DNA of 64,000 nt from Pannonibacter indicus. Its GTDB lineage: Bacteria; Pseudomonadota; Alphaproteobacteria; Rhizobiales; Stappiaceae. Position numbers and translations under genes: made by a program. The stretch lies in NCBI RefSeq assembly GCF_001418225.1, contig NZ_LIPT01000008.1:142370-206369 (forward strand), in the 5' to 3' direction. Shown piece by piece: positions 44,449 to 52,700 of the stretch. Position 1 is the first letter of the stretch. Every line of letters starts with the position of its first letter. The notes under the pieces are model-generated. The model worked only from the letters and a program-made list of their open reading frames with translations. It searched no databases and was not told the DNA's origin.

Positions 44449-44485
44449 ACTAGTATGGTAGTTTGATATTGACTTGTATGGTAGT
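44449..44485. promoter_or_regulatory. Twin operators for the GntR regulator
   Basis: Two 14-base sites, ACTAGTATGGTAGT (44449-44462) and ACTTGTATGGTAGT (44472-44485), differ at one base and start 23 bases apart, about two helical turns. Each has dyad symmetry (ACTA-N6-TAGT in the first). The half-sites fit the T-x-G-T style of FadR/UxuR GntR operators. They lie between uxuA and the regulator gene and could control both directions. Confidence 0.7.
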
Positions 44486-44521
44486 ATGGAAAATGATGCT
44501 GACAAGAGGAGAGTGTGGAAA

Positions 44522-45253
44522 ATGGACGGGAACATGACGGGTCAGATTCTGCCGCTCAGACCACTTGCCGCATCCGAACCGGGCGTTCCCGTCGGCCAGC
44601 TGGTGCATCGCGACCTGCGCCAGCGCATCATTCGCGGCGAGCTGGCGCCGGGTACTCTTCTGTCCGAGGCGGAGATGGCCCGCAGCTTCGGCTCCAGCCG
44701 CCAGCCCGTGCGGGAAGCCTTCATCAAGCTCGCCGAAGAAGGCCTTGTCGAGGTCCGCCCGCAGCGCGGCACGCTGGTGCGCAAGATCTCCATCAAGCGC
44801 GTGATGGACATCCGCTTCGTGCGGGAGGCCATCGAGGCGAATGTGGTTCACCTGCTGGCCAGCGAGCCCGAACCGGCCATCATCGCGGACCTGCGTGCCC
44901 AGATCGCACACCAGCGCGAGGCCGCTGCCGATGCACAGGATGTGTTCATGGCGCTGGACGAAACCTTTCACCACACCATGGCCCGGGTGATCGGCAAGAC
45001 TTATGCCTGGGACGTGGTGGAAAGCGTCAAGGCCCAGATGGACCGGGTGCGCTATCTCAGCTTCGCTGATTTTCCGGTCCCGCGACTCATCGCCCAGCAT
45101 GAGGCCATCGTCGATGCGATCGAAGCCCGCAACCCGCAAGCCGCCGAGGAGGCCATGCGGATCCATCTGCGGGAGATCCTGAAAGACCTGCCGAACATCG
45201 CGGCCGCCCGGCCGGAACTGTTCGACATGGAAGAGGTGCAAGTCACCCCATAA
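44522..45253 (+). CDS. GntR-family regulator (FCD/FadR subfamily, UxuR-like)
   Basis: This 243-residue protein has a GntR winged helix (RIIRGELAPGTLLSEAEMAR, SFGSSRQPVREAFIKLAEEG) and an all-helical FCD effector domain (from about residue 95) with metal-binding candidates in DETFHHTMARVIG and a later HEAIVDAIEARNP. It probably represses uxuA and the TRAP/dehydrogenase operon until a sugar acid binds. ATG 44522 (MDGNMTG) follows AGGAGAG at good spacing; the frame open from 44474 starts inside the operator. Confidence 0.87.
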   Translation: MDGNMTGQILPLRPLAASEPGVPVGQLVHRDLRQRIIRGELAPGTLLSEAEMARSFGSSRQPVREAFIKLAEEGLVEVRPQRGTLVRKISIKRVMDIRFVREAIEANVVHLLASEPEPAIIADLRAQIAHQREAAADAQDVFMALDETFHHTMARVIGKTYAWDVVESVKAQMDRVRYLSFADFPVPRLIAQHEAIVDAIEARNPQAAEEAMRIHLREILKDLPNIAAARPELFDMEEVQVTP

Positions 45254-45275
45254 TCACATGAAGTGGAGGAAAAAC

Positions 45276-46253
45276 ATGCGTCGTTTCACAAGGCAGGCCC
45301 TTGCCGCTGCCATCGGGCTTGCCAGCCTGGCTGCCCTTGGCACCCCTTCCCTTGCCGCAGAGCGCGTGCTCAAGCTTGGCCACCTCGCCAATGAGCAGAA
45401 CACCTGGCACAAGGCCTCCGTGAAGTTCGGTGAGGAACTGAAGGCGCTCACCAACGGCCGTATCGAGGTTGAGGTCTATCCGAACGAGTCCCTCGGCAAG
45501 GAAGTCGACCTGATCAACGGCATGCAGCTTGGCACGGCCGACATGACGATCACCGGCGAAAGCCTGCAGAACTGGGCACCCATGGCAGCTCTTCTGGCCG
45601 TGCCTTATGCCTACAAGTCGCTGGAGCACATGGACGAAGTGGCGTCCGGCAAGATTGGCGAGGATATCAAGGCAGAGATCGTGGCAAGGGCCCAGATCCG
45701 CCCCATCGCCTATTTCGCCCGCGGCCCGCGCAACCTGACCGCCAACCGCGAGATCAAGACCCCTGATGATCTAAAGGGCCTGCGCCTGCGCGTGCCGAAC
45801 GTGCCGCTGTTCGTCGACACCTGGAAGACGCTGGACGCACAGCCCACGCCGATGGCCTTTTCGGAGGTCTTCACCTCGCTGCAGTCCGGCGTGATCGATG
45901 CGCAGGAAAACCCGCTGGCGCTGATCAAGTCGGCCAACTTTGCCGAAGTGCAGAAGTTCGTGAACAAGACCGAGCATGTGCGCTCCTGGATCTATCTCAC
46001 GATCTCCGAAATGACCTGGTCGCAACTCAGCGCCGAAGATCAGGCCGCAGTCCTGGAAGCGGCCAAGCGGGCACAGGCCTATGAGCGCGAGCTGTTCCTT
46101 GCCGACGAGGAAAATCTCGTGAAGGAGCTTCAGGCCGCAGGCATGACCTTTGTCGAGGTGGATGCCGCCGCCTTTGCCGAAAAGGCACGTCCGGCTGTTC
46201 TGGCCAATGTAAAGCCGGAAATCCGCCCGATCGTTGAAGACCTCATGAAGTGA
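45276..46253 (+). CDS. TRAP transporter solute-binding protein (DctP)
   Basis: This 325-residue periplasmic protein has a signal peptide (FTRQALAAAIGLASLAALGT, then PSLAA-ER) and the DctP opening LKLGHLANEQNTWHKASVKF. The family signature ending in GLRLRVPNVPLFVDTWKTLD carries the arginine that binds the carboxylate. The neighbours uxuA and the IdnD-like enzyme suggest a hexonate or hexuronate ligand such as L-gulonate, D-mannonate or glucuronate. ATG 45276 follows GGAGGAAAAAC. Confidence 0.92.
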   Translation: MRRFTRQALAAAIGLASLAALGTPSLAAERVLKLGHLANEQNTWHKASVKFGEELKALTNGRIEVEVYPNESLGKEVDLINGMQLGTADMTITGESLQNWAPMAALLAVPYAYKSLEHMDEVASGKIGEDIKAEIVARAQIRPIAYFARGPRNLTANREIKTPDDLKGLRLRVPNVPLFVDTWKTLDAQPTPMAFSEVFTSLQSGVIDAQENPLALIKSANFAEVQKFVNKTEHVRSWIYLTISEMTWSQLSAEDQAAVLEAAKRAQAYERELFLADEENLVKELQAAGMTFVEVDAAAFAEKARPAVLANVKPEIRPIVEDLMK

Positions 46254-46315
46254 AAAGGCAGCTGCGGCCCCGGCACCTCGCCCGGGCCGCAGCATGCCTC
46301 CTTCGGGAGACAATC

Positions 46316-46825
46316 ATGATTTTCAGACAGGCCCTCGCGCTTGTGGCTGCGGTCAGCCGCTTTGCCACCGGAGCCGCCTTTTTCATCCTGATGGGCGCGG
46401 TGCTCGTTCAGGTGCTCGGGCGCACGCTCTTTCATTCGTCACCCGTCTGGACGGAAGAGCTCACCCGCTTCGCCCTGCTCTATGTTGCCGCCATCGGCAT
46501 CGGGCTTGCCTATCGCAGCGGCGATCTGGTCAACGTGGATCTGGTCTGCGAGAGCCTGCCCGCCCCCTGGCCGAAACTGCTGCGGGCGCTGTCGGCCCTG
46601 CTTACGGCGATGCTGTGCCTGATCCTGATCGGCCCGGCCTGGCGCTTCACTTCCATCGGCGCCATGCAGACGTCCCCTGCCCTGACCTGGCGGATGGACT
46701 TCATTCACGCCAGCATGCTGGTTGCCCTCGTCTCGCTCTGCATTTTTTCCCTCGCGCGCTTCCTGTCCATTGCCACCGGCGAAAGTGACGGCCTGCCGCA
46801 GGCAGCCGGAGGAGAAACCCCGTGA
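46316..46825 (+). CDS. TRAP transporter small permease (DctQ)
   Basis: This 169-residue protein has four transmembrane helices and the DctQ pattern VQVLGRTLFHSSPVWTEELT, followed by RFALLYVAAIGIGLAY. It links the binding protein to DctM. ATG 46316 follows GGGAGACAATC; the frame open from 46250 overlaps dctP. Its stop overlaps the DctM start. Confidence 0.9.
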   Translation: MIFRQALALVAAVSRFATGAAFFILMGAVLVQVLGRTLFHSSPVWTEELTRFALLYVAAIGIGLAYRSGDLVNVDLVCESLPAPWPKLLRALSALLTAMLCLILIGPAWRFTSIGAMQTSPALTWRMDFIHASMLVALVSLCIFSLARFLSIATGESDGLPQAAGGETP

Positions 46826-48099
46826 GCCTTGCCATTCTCTTCGGCGTCTTCACCCTCGGCCTGATCATTGGCGCCCCTGTCGCGGTGACGCTGGGCCTCG
46901 CCTCCATGACCTACCTCTGGTTCAAGGGCATTCCTCTCGTCGTCATGCCGCAGAAGATGTTTGCCGGTATCGACGTCTTCGTTCTCCTGTGCATTCCCGG
47001 CTTCATCCTCGCCGGCAACCTGATGAACCGGGGCGGCATCACCGGGCGTATCGTGCGCTTCGCCAATGCGCTGGTGGGCTGGATGCGCGGCGGGTTAGGA
47101 CAGGCCAATGTCGCCGGCTCCATGCTCTTCGGCGGCATCTCCGGAACCGCCGTGGCCGATGCGGCCTCTATCGGCGGCATGATGATCCCCGGCATGAAAA
47201 AGGCCGGCTATCCGGCTGACTTTTCCGCCGCAATTACAGCAGCTTCTTCCACCGTCGGACCGATCATTCCGCCCAGCGTGCCGATGATCATCGTCGGCGC
47301 CCTCTCTGGCATCTCCGTTGGCAAGATGTTCATGGCCGGCGCCATTCCCGGCATCATGATGGGTCTCGCCATGATGGTGACGACCTATATCATCGCCGTG
47401 CGCAAGAACTTTCCACGCCAGCCCTGGCAGGGCGTGCGCGAACTTTGCCTCGCTTTCCTCGGCGCCTTCTGGGCTCTGGCCATGACGGGCCTCATCGTCG
47501 GTGGCCTGCTGACCGGCCTTGCCACGCCTACGGAAACCGCCGTTGTCGCCAGCATCTATGCCTTCGTTGTCGGCGCGTTCTTCTACCGGGAACTGCCCAT
47601 CCGCGAAGTGCCGAAGATCGTCATCGACAGCGCCGTCTCCTCGGCGGCCATCCTCGCGCTCGTCGGCTTTGCCAATGTCTTCGGCTGGATCCTCGTTTCC
47701 GAGCGCATCCCGCAGATGATTGCCGAGAGCGTTCTGTCCATCACCGGCAACAAGTTCGTCGTGATCCTGCTGATCAACATCGTGCTGCTGATTGTCGGCA
47801 TGTTCATGGAAACGATCGCGGCGCTGATCATCCTCTTCGTACCGCTGCTCGCCCTTGCGCAGGGTGTCGGCATTGATCCGCTGCATTTCGCCACCTTTGC
47901 GGTGCTGAACCTGATGATCGGCCTCACCACGCCTCCCGTGGGTGTGTGCCTGTTCATCTGCGCCAACATCGCCAAACTGCCGCTGTCGCCGGTCATCCGT
48001 GCCATCACGCCCTTCCTCATCACCAACATCATCGTGCTGCTGCTCGTGTCCTATATCCCCGGACTGTCGACCTGGCTGCCCGCCTATCTTCTGGATTGA
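46822..48099 (+). CDS. TRAP transporter large permease (DctM)
   Basis: This 425-residue protein with about 12 helices matches DctM/SiaM. Typical stretches are GGLGQANVAGSMLFGGISGT, AAITAASSTVGPIIPPSVPM and MFMETIAALIILFVPLLALA. It catalyses Na+-coupled uptake of the ligand delivered by DctP. The start is GTG 46822, overlapping the dctQ stop by four bases. It is followed 6 bases later by the dehydrogenase gene. Confidence 0.93.
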   Translation: MSLAILFGVFTLGLIIGAPVAVTLGLASMTYLWFKGIPLVVMPQKMFAGIDVFVLLCIPGFILAGNLMNRGGITGRIVRFANALVGWMRGGLGQANVAGSMLFGGISGTAVADAASIGGMMIPGMKKAGYPADFSAAITAASSTVGPIIPPSVPMIIVGALSGISVGKMFMAGAIPGIMMGLAMMVTTYIIAVRKNFPRQPWQGVRELCLAFLGAFWALAMTGLIVGGLLTGLATPTETAVVASIYAFVVGAFFYRELPIREVPKIVIDSAVSSAAILALVGFANVFGWILVSERIPQMIAESVLSITGNKFVVILLINIVLLIVGMFMETIAALIILFVPLLALAQGVGIDPLHFATFAVLNLMIGLTTPPVGVCLFICANIAKLPLSPVIRAITPFLITNIIVLLLVSYIPGLSTWLPAYLLD

Positions 48100-48105
48100 A
48101 CCGTC

Positions 48106-49152
48106 ATGGAAACTCGCGTGTGCCGCCTTTACGGCCAGCATGACCTGCGCATTGAGACGGCCGGCGTGCCGCAGCCCGGCCCCGGTGAGGTGCTTGTCGC
48201 CATCGGCGCGGGCGGGATCTGCGGTTCGGATCTGCACTACTTTCAGGATGGCGGCTTCGGCCCCATCCGCGTCCGGGAACCGATCATCCTTGGCCACGAG
48301 ATTGCCGGAACCATCGCAGCCCTTGGCGAGGGCGTCACCTCGCTCAAGGCTGGCCAGAAGGTCGCCGTCAATCCCAGCCGGCCGTGCCGCACCTGCAAAT
48401 ATTGCGCGGAAGGGCTTTTCGCCCACTGCCTGGCCATGCGCTTCATGGGATCGGCCTTGCGCTTCCCCCATGAACAGGGCGGCTTCCGCGACCTTGTGGT
48501 CACCGATGCCATCCAGTGCGAGCCGGTGGGCGCGCATGTGGACCACGCGGAGGCGGCCTGCGCCGAGCCGCTGGCCGTGTGCCTGCATGCAGCCAATCAG
48601 GCCGGCCCCCTGGAAGGCCGCCACGTGCTCATCACCGGCGCGGGCCCCATCGGCCTGCTCTGCCTGGCCGCAGCCAAACGGGCGGGCGCTGCCAGCATCA
48701 CCGTCACCGATCTACAGGACGCAACGCTGGCTGTGGCAGCACAAATGGGCGCCTCACAGACCATCAATGTCATGACCCAGCCCGAAGCGCTGGAGCCCTT
48801 CAAGGCGGACAAGGGCCATTTCAACGTGGTGTTCGAATGTTCCGCCGCGTCCCCTGCCCTGCGCTCCGCCATCGAATGCGTGCGTCCGCGCGGCCGTATC
48901 GTGCAGGTGGGCGTAACCGGCGATCTGCCCATTCCGGTCAACCTGATCGTCGGCAAGGAGATCGAGTTCGTGGGCACGCACCGCTTCCATGAGGAATATG
49001 CGCTGGCCGCCCGCCTGATCGACAGCGGCGAAATCGACGTGAAGCCCATCATCAGCCACCGCTTTGCGCTGGACGATGCGGAAGAAGCCTTCCGCATTGC
49101 CGGTGACCGCTCTCAGGCCATCAAGGTCAGCCTGACATTCGCCAGCGCCTGA
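48106..49152 (+). CDS. Zinc-dependent L-idonate/L-gulonate 5-dehydrogenase-like enzyme
   Basis: This 348-residue medium-chain dehydrogenase has the catalytic zinc pattern GGICGSDLHYF and PIILGHEIAGT and the structural cysteines NPSRPCRTCKYCAEGLFAHC. The cofactor motif is LITGAGPIGLLCLAAAKRAG. It resembles IdnD (L-idonate 5-dehydrogenase) and RspB-type L-gulonate 5-dehydrogenases, which give 5-ketogluconate or D-fructuronate. Next to uxuA, the L-gulonate to D-fructuronate to D-mannonate to KDG route is attractive, but the fructuronate reductase is not here. Last gene of the operon, before a strong terminator. Confidence 0.85.
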   Translation: METRVCRLYGQHDLRIETAGVPQPGPGEVLVAIGAGGICGSDLHYFQDGGFGPIRVREPIILGHEIAGTIAALGEGVTSLKAGQKVAVNPSRPCRTCKYCAEGLFAHCLAMRFMGSALRFPHEQGGFRDLVVTDAIQCEPVGAHVDHAEAACAEPLAVCLHAANQAGPLEGRHVLITGAGPIGLLCLAAAKRAGAASITVTDLQDATLAVAAQMGASQTINVMTQPEALEPFKADKGHFNVVFECSAASPALRSAIECVRPRGRIVQVGVTGDLPIPVNLIVGKEIEFVGTHRFHEEYALAARLIDSGEIDVKPIISHRFALDDAEEAFRIAGDRSQAIKVSLTFASA

Positions 49153-49175
49153 GGCGTTCCCAGCACCGATTGTCT

Positions 49176-49213
49176 CGCCTGTGTGGACACGTCATCCACG
49201 CAGGCGTTCTTTT
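49176..49213 (+). terminator. Rho-independent terminator of the TRAP/dehydrogenase operon
   Basis: A 12-bp stem with one wobble (CGCCTGTGTGGA / TCCACGCAGGCG) and a 7-base loop is followed by TTCTTTTTCC, 24 bases after the dehydrogenase stop. Confidence 0.92.
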
Positions 49214-49265
49214 TCCTCGCCAGGGAACATGCCATAAGACAAGCCTCATCAGCAGAGGCCATGCC

Positions 49266-49913
49266 GTGAACCCTGAAATCATCTATCTTTTCGATCCGCT
49301 CTGCGGCTGGTGCTACGGCGCCGGTCCGGGCCTTGCACGGCTCGCGGCGGAGCCAGGCATCACGGTCACCCTGCAGCCGGTGGGCCTGTTTACCGGGGCG
49401 GGGGCGCGGCCCATGGACCCGGGTTTCGCCTCCTATATCGTCAAGGCTGACGAGCGGATCACGGCGATGACCGGCCAGCCCTTCAGCGATAGCTACCGGC
49501 AGAACGTATTGTTCGGCGGCACGCAGAGGATCGACAGCGGCCCTGCGAATCTCGCCCTCACCGCCGTGCGCCTGACTGAACCGGACGAGTTGCACAAGGC
49601 CCTGAAGGCGCTGCAGGCAGCGCGATATGCCGATGGCAAGGACATCACCAGTCCGGCCGTCCTCGCAGAGATCCTGAGTGACGCGGGATTGCAGGCCGCG
49701 TCTGACCGGCTCGCAGCCGCAGACGGGGCGCTGGAAACGGCCATGCAGGAGTGGATCAGCGAAGGCAGGGGCCTGATGCAGGCCATGCGGGCACAGGGCG
49801 TGCCTGCCCTGCAGCTGCGCCCCCCTTCGGGCGGACGCTATACCATCGACACCCAGGCCCTGTTCGGAGCGCAAGTCGAGGCCCTGATCGAGGCCATAAC
49901 CAAAGCTGCTTGA
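49266..49913 (+). CDS. DsbA-family thioredoxin-fold protein
   Basis: This 215-residue cytoplasmic-looking protein has an N-terminal thioredoxin strand and a C-G-W-C redox motif (IIYLFDPLCGWCYGAGP). It continues with an all-helical insert and a C-terminal GVPALQLRP cis-proline region, as in DsbA/FrnE-like proteins. There is no signal peptide. The start is GTG 49266; frames open further upstream run into the terminator. The redox partner and substrate are unknown. Its stop codon lies inside the hairpin at 49905-49923. Confidence 0.8.
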   Translation: MNPEIIYLFDPLCGWCYGAGPGLARLAAEPGITVTLQPVGLFTGAGARPMDPGFASYIVKADERITAMTGQPFSDSYRQNVLFGGTQRIDSGPANLALTAVRLTEPDELHKALKALQAARYADGKDITSPAVLAEILSDAGLQAASDRLAAADGALETAMQEWISEGRGLMQAMRAQGVPALQLRPPSGGRYTIDTQALFGAQVEALIEAITKAA

Positions 49914-49923
49914 ACCAAGCAGC
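49902..49923. terminator. Small bidirectional terminator between DsbA-like and AglK genes
   Basis: A perfect 8-bp stem (GCTGCTTG / CAAGCAGC) with a 3-base loop lies between the two convergent genes and includes the DsbA-like stop codon. On the minus strand TTTGG follows, so it may terminate the agl operon weakly. Confidence 0.6.
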
Positions 49924-49924
49924 C

Positions 49925-51010
49925 TCAGCGGTAGAGCAGCGACACGCCGTCGTGGAACAGATGCAGCGCCTCTGGCGCGGCCGTCAGCCGCACGGCGGAA
50001 TGCCTGAGGCCAGAACGGATGCCCGGCAGCTTGGCCACCATCTGCCGCCCCGCCGCATCCTTCTCAAAATAAAGCAGTGTCACCTCGCCCAGTGCCTCGG
50101 TGATGTCCACCGTGCCGGTGAACAGCGGATCACCCTCCGTCTCGCGCAGGTCTTCGGGCCGGACACCGAGATTGACCTTGAGGCCCATGTCGCCGTCACC
50201 GGTCGGGATGGCGGCCACAGCTTCCAGACCGCTGTCCAGCCGCACCCGGGTCATCCCGCCGGTGGCGATGATCTCGCCCGGCAGGAGGTTCATAGCCGGA
50301 CTGCCGATGAACTGGGCGACGAACTCGTTCTGCGGCTTCTGATACAGCTCCATCGGCGTGCCGACCTGGCTGATGCCGCCGCCCGCCAGCACGACGATGC
50401 GGCTGGCCAGCGTCATGGCTTCCACCTGATCATGGGTCACATAGATCATGGTGCTGTCAGGCATCTGCTCCTTGAGCTGGGCAATCTCGATGCGGGTGGC
50501 CACCCGCAGCGCCGCATCGAGGTTGGAAAGCGGCTCGTCGAACAGATAGACCTTGGGATCACGCACAATTGCCCGGCCAATGGCAACGCGCTGGCGCTGG
50601 CCGCCGGACAGCGCCTTGGGCAGGCGTTCAAGATAGGGCGTCAGCTGCAGGATATCCGCTGCGCGGGCGATAGCTGCGTCAATCTCCGCCTTGCTCTTGC
50701 CGGCAATCTTCAGGGCAAAGGCCATGTTGTCGCGCACGGTCATATGCGGGTAGAGCGCATAGCTCTGGAACACCATGGCAATGCCGCGTTGGGCGGGAGG
50801 GACGTCATTCATCACCACGCCACCGATCTCCAGCGTGCCGCCGGAGATCTTTTCAAGCCCGGCAATCATGCGCAGCAGGGTTGACTTGCCGCAGCCGGAG
50901 GGGCCGACGAAGACGATCAGCTCACCCTTCCTGATGTCCAGGTTGATATTGCTGAGAACCTTGACGCCGCCATAGGCCTTGGCCACGTCCGTAAGCTTCA
51001 GATCTGCCAT
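49925..51010 (-). CDS. aglK: Alpha-glucoside ABC importer ATP-binding protein
   Basis: This 361-residue MalK/UgpC-class ATPase has Walker A GPSGCGKSTLLRMIAGLEK, signature LSGGQRQRVAIGRAI, Walker B VYLFDEPLSNLDAALR and a C-terminal TOBE-type regulatory domain (NLGVRPEDLRETEGDPLFTG). It powers the AglF/AglG permease. It is last in the order E-F-G-A-K, matching the aglEFGAK operon of Sinorhizobium. Confidence 0.93.
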   Translation of the reverse strand: MADLKLTDVAKAYGGVKVLSNINLDIRKGELIVFVGPSGCGKSTLLRMIAGLEKISGGTLEIGGVVMNDVPPAQRGIAMVFQSYALYPHMTVRDNMAFALKIAGKSKAEIDAAIARAADILQLTPYLERLPKALSGGQRQRVAIGRAIVRDPKVYLFDEPLSNLDAALRVATRIEIAQLKEQMPDSTMIYVTHDQVEAMTLASRIVVLAGGGISQVGTPMELYQKPQNEFVAQFIGSPAMNLLPGEIIATGGMTRVRLDSGLEAVAAIPTGDGDMGLKVNLGVRPEDLRETEGDPLFTGTVDITEALGEVTLLYFEKDAAGRQMVAKLPGIRSGLRHSAVRLTAAPEALHLFHDGVSLLYR

Positions 51011-51031
51011 CTGCCGGCCCTCCCCTTGCCT

Positions 51032-52654
51032 TCAGCGCCTGCGCATGAGGCTGACGCCCCAGGGCCCGAGCGCGATGATGCCGTCATGCTCCGAAACACT
51101 GCCGATCTCATGCCCGATCGTTTCCCAGTCCTGTGCGGGAATACGGATATCGGCCGGCGTGTCCGAGAGGTTGAAGGCACAGAATATGGTTTCGCCATTC
51201 AGCTTCCGGGAAAAACTCAGCACATCTCCCGTCACCGTCATCGGCGACTGGCTTCCCTTCATCACCGCCGGATGGGCATGACGGAAGGCAATGGCACGGC
51301 GGTAATGGTGGAGCAACGCCGCCGGATCATTTTCCTGCGCATCCACGGCGAGCCCATAATGCTCGCTGGGCACCGGCAGCCAGGGGCGTGCCTCGGAGAA
51401 GCCGCCGCTCTGCTGCTGGATATTCCAGACCATCGGCGTGCGGCAGCCGTCGCGGCCCTTGAACTTCGGCCAGAACTCGATGCCATAGGGGTCCTGCAGA
51501 TCCTCGAAGGCAAGGTCCGCTTCCGGCAGGCCCAGCTCCTCGCCCTGATAGATGCAGACCGATCCACGCAAGCACATGAGCAGCGTCGCATAGGTGCGCG
51601 CGGCAGCGGGCGTCAGATGCCAGCGGGTGATGTGGCGCACCACATCGTGGTTGGAGAAGGCCCAGCAGGCCCAGCCGTCCGAAGCTACACGGTCAAATTC
51701 CTCGAAGACGCTCGCCACATAGGACGCAGTCATTGGGCGGTTTGCCAGAAACTCGAAGGCATAGGACATCTGCATCAGGTCATCGCCCCGGGTATATTCC
51801 CCCAGAAGCTCCAGCCCGCGCTGGCTGTCGCCAATCTCCCCAACAGTGGCCGCGTTATACTCGTCCAGAACCACGCGGAAGCGGCGCAGGAATTCCAGGT
51901 TCTCCGGCTGGTTCTTGTCGTAGACGTGACGCTGATGATTGTAGGGGTTCACCTTGGGCGCCGTCAGATCGTTGCGCTCCTCCACCGGAAGGGCCGGGTT
52001 GTCACGCAGTTCCTTGTCGCAGAAATAGAAGTTGATGGTGTCGAGACGGAAGCCATCCACTCCGCGCTTCAGCCAGAAGCGGGCGACATCCAGCAGCGCG
52101 TCCTGCACATCGGGATTGTGGAAGTTCAGATCCGGCTGCGAGATCAGGAAGTTGTGCAGGTAATACTGCTCGCGCCTTGCATCCCAGTGCCAGGCCGGGC
52201 CGCCGAAGATGGACAGCCAGTTGTTCGGCGGCGTGCCGTCCGGTTTGGGATCCGCCCAGACATACCAGTCCGAGCGCGGGTTATTGCGGCTCTGGCGGCT
52301 TTCCTCGAACCAGGGGTGCTTGTCCGAGGTGTGGGACAGCACAAGGTCGATCAGCACCTTGATGCCATGGGCATGGGCGGTTTCAATCACCCGGTCGAAA
52401 TCGGCCAGCGATCCGAACATCGGGTCCACATCGCAGTAGTCGGACACGTCATAGCCAAAGTCCTTCATCGGCGAGGTGAAGAACGGGCTGACCCAGATGG
52501 CATCCGCCCCAAGGCTGGCGATATGCGGAATGCGGCTGACGATACCCGCCAGATCACCGATGCCGTCGCCATTGGAGTCCTGATAGCTGCGCGGGTAGAT
52601 CTGATAGATCACCGCACCGCGCCACCAGTCCTTGTCCTTGATGAGGGTGGTCAT
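51032..52654 (-). CDS. aglA: Alpha-glucosidase, GH13
   Basis: This 540-residue cytoplasmic enzyme hydrolyses imported alpha-glucosides such as sucrose, maltose or trehalose-like sugars. GH13 regions are visible: DLVLSHTSDKHPWF, the nucleophile block GVDGFRLDTINFYF, the acid/base block VGEIGDSQRGLELL and the transition-state block AFSNHDVVRHI. The N-terminus WWRGAVIYQIYPRSYQDSNG is typical of oligo-1,6-glucosidase/AglA enzymes. There is no signal peptide. It sits between the permease and ATPase genes of the operon. Confidence 0.94.
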   Translation of the reverse strand: MTTLIKDKDWWRGAVIYQIYPRSYQDSNGDGIGDLAGIVSRIPHIASLGADAIWVSPFFTSPMKDFGYDVSDYCDVDPMFGSLADFDRVIETAHAHGIKVLIDLVLSHTSDKHPWFEESRQSRNNPRSDWYVWADPKPDGTPPNNWLSIFGGPAWHWDARREQYYLHNFLISQPDLNFHNPDVQDALLDVARFWLKRGVDGFRLDTINFYFCDKELRDNPALPVEERNDLTAPKVNPYNHQRHVYDKNQPENLEFLRRFRVVLDEYNAATVGEIGDSQRGLELLGEYTRGDDLMQMSYAFEFLANRPMTASYVASVFEEFDRVASDGWACWAFSNHDVVRHITRWHLTPAAARTYATLLMCLRGSVCIYQGEELGLPEADLAFEDLQDPYGIEFWPKFKGRDGCRTPMVWNIQQQSGGFSEARPWLPVPSEHYGLAVDAQENDPAALLHHYRRAIAFRHAHPAVMKGSQSPMTVTGDVLSFSRKLNGETIFCAFNLSDTPADIRIPAQDWETIGHEIGSVSEHDGIIALGPWGVSLMRRR

Positions 52655-52700
52655 TCACGAAATCCTGTCGTTGATACGTCTGATACTTGAAGGAGGAAGG

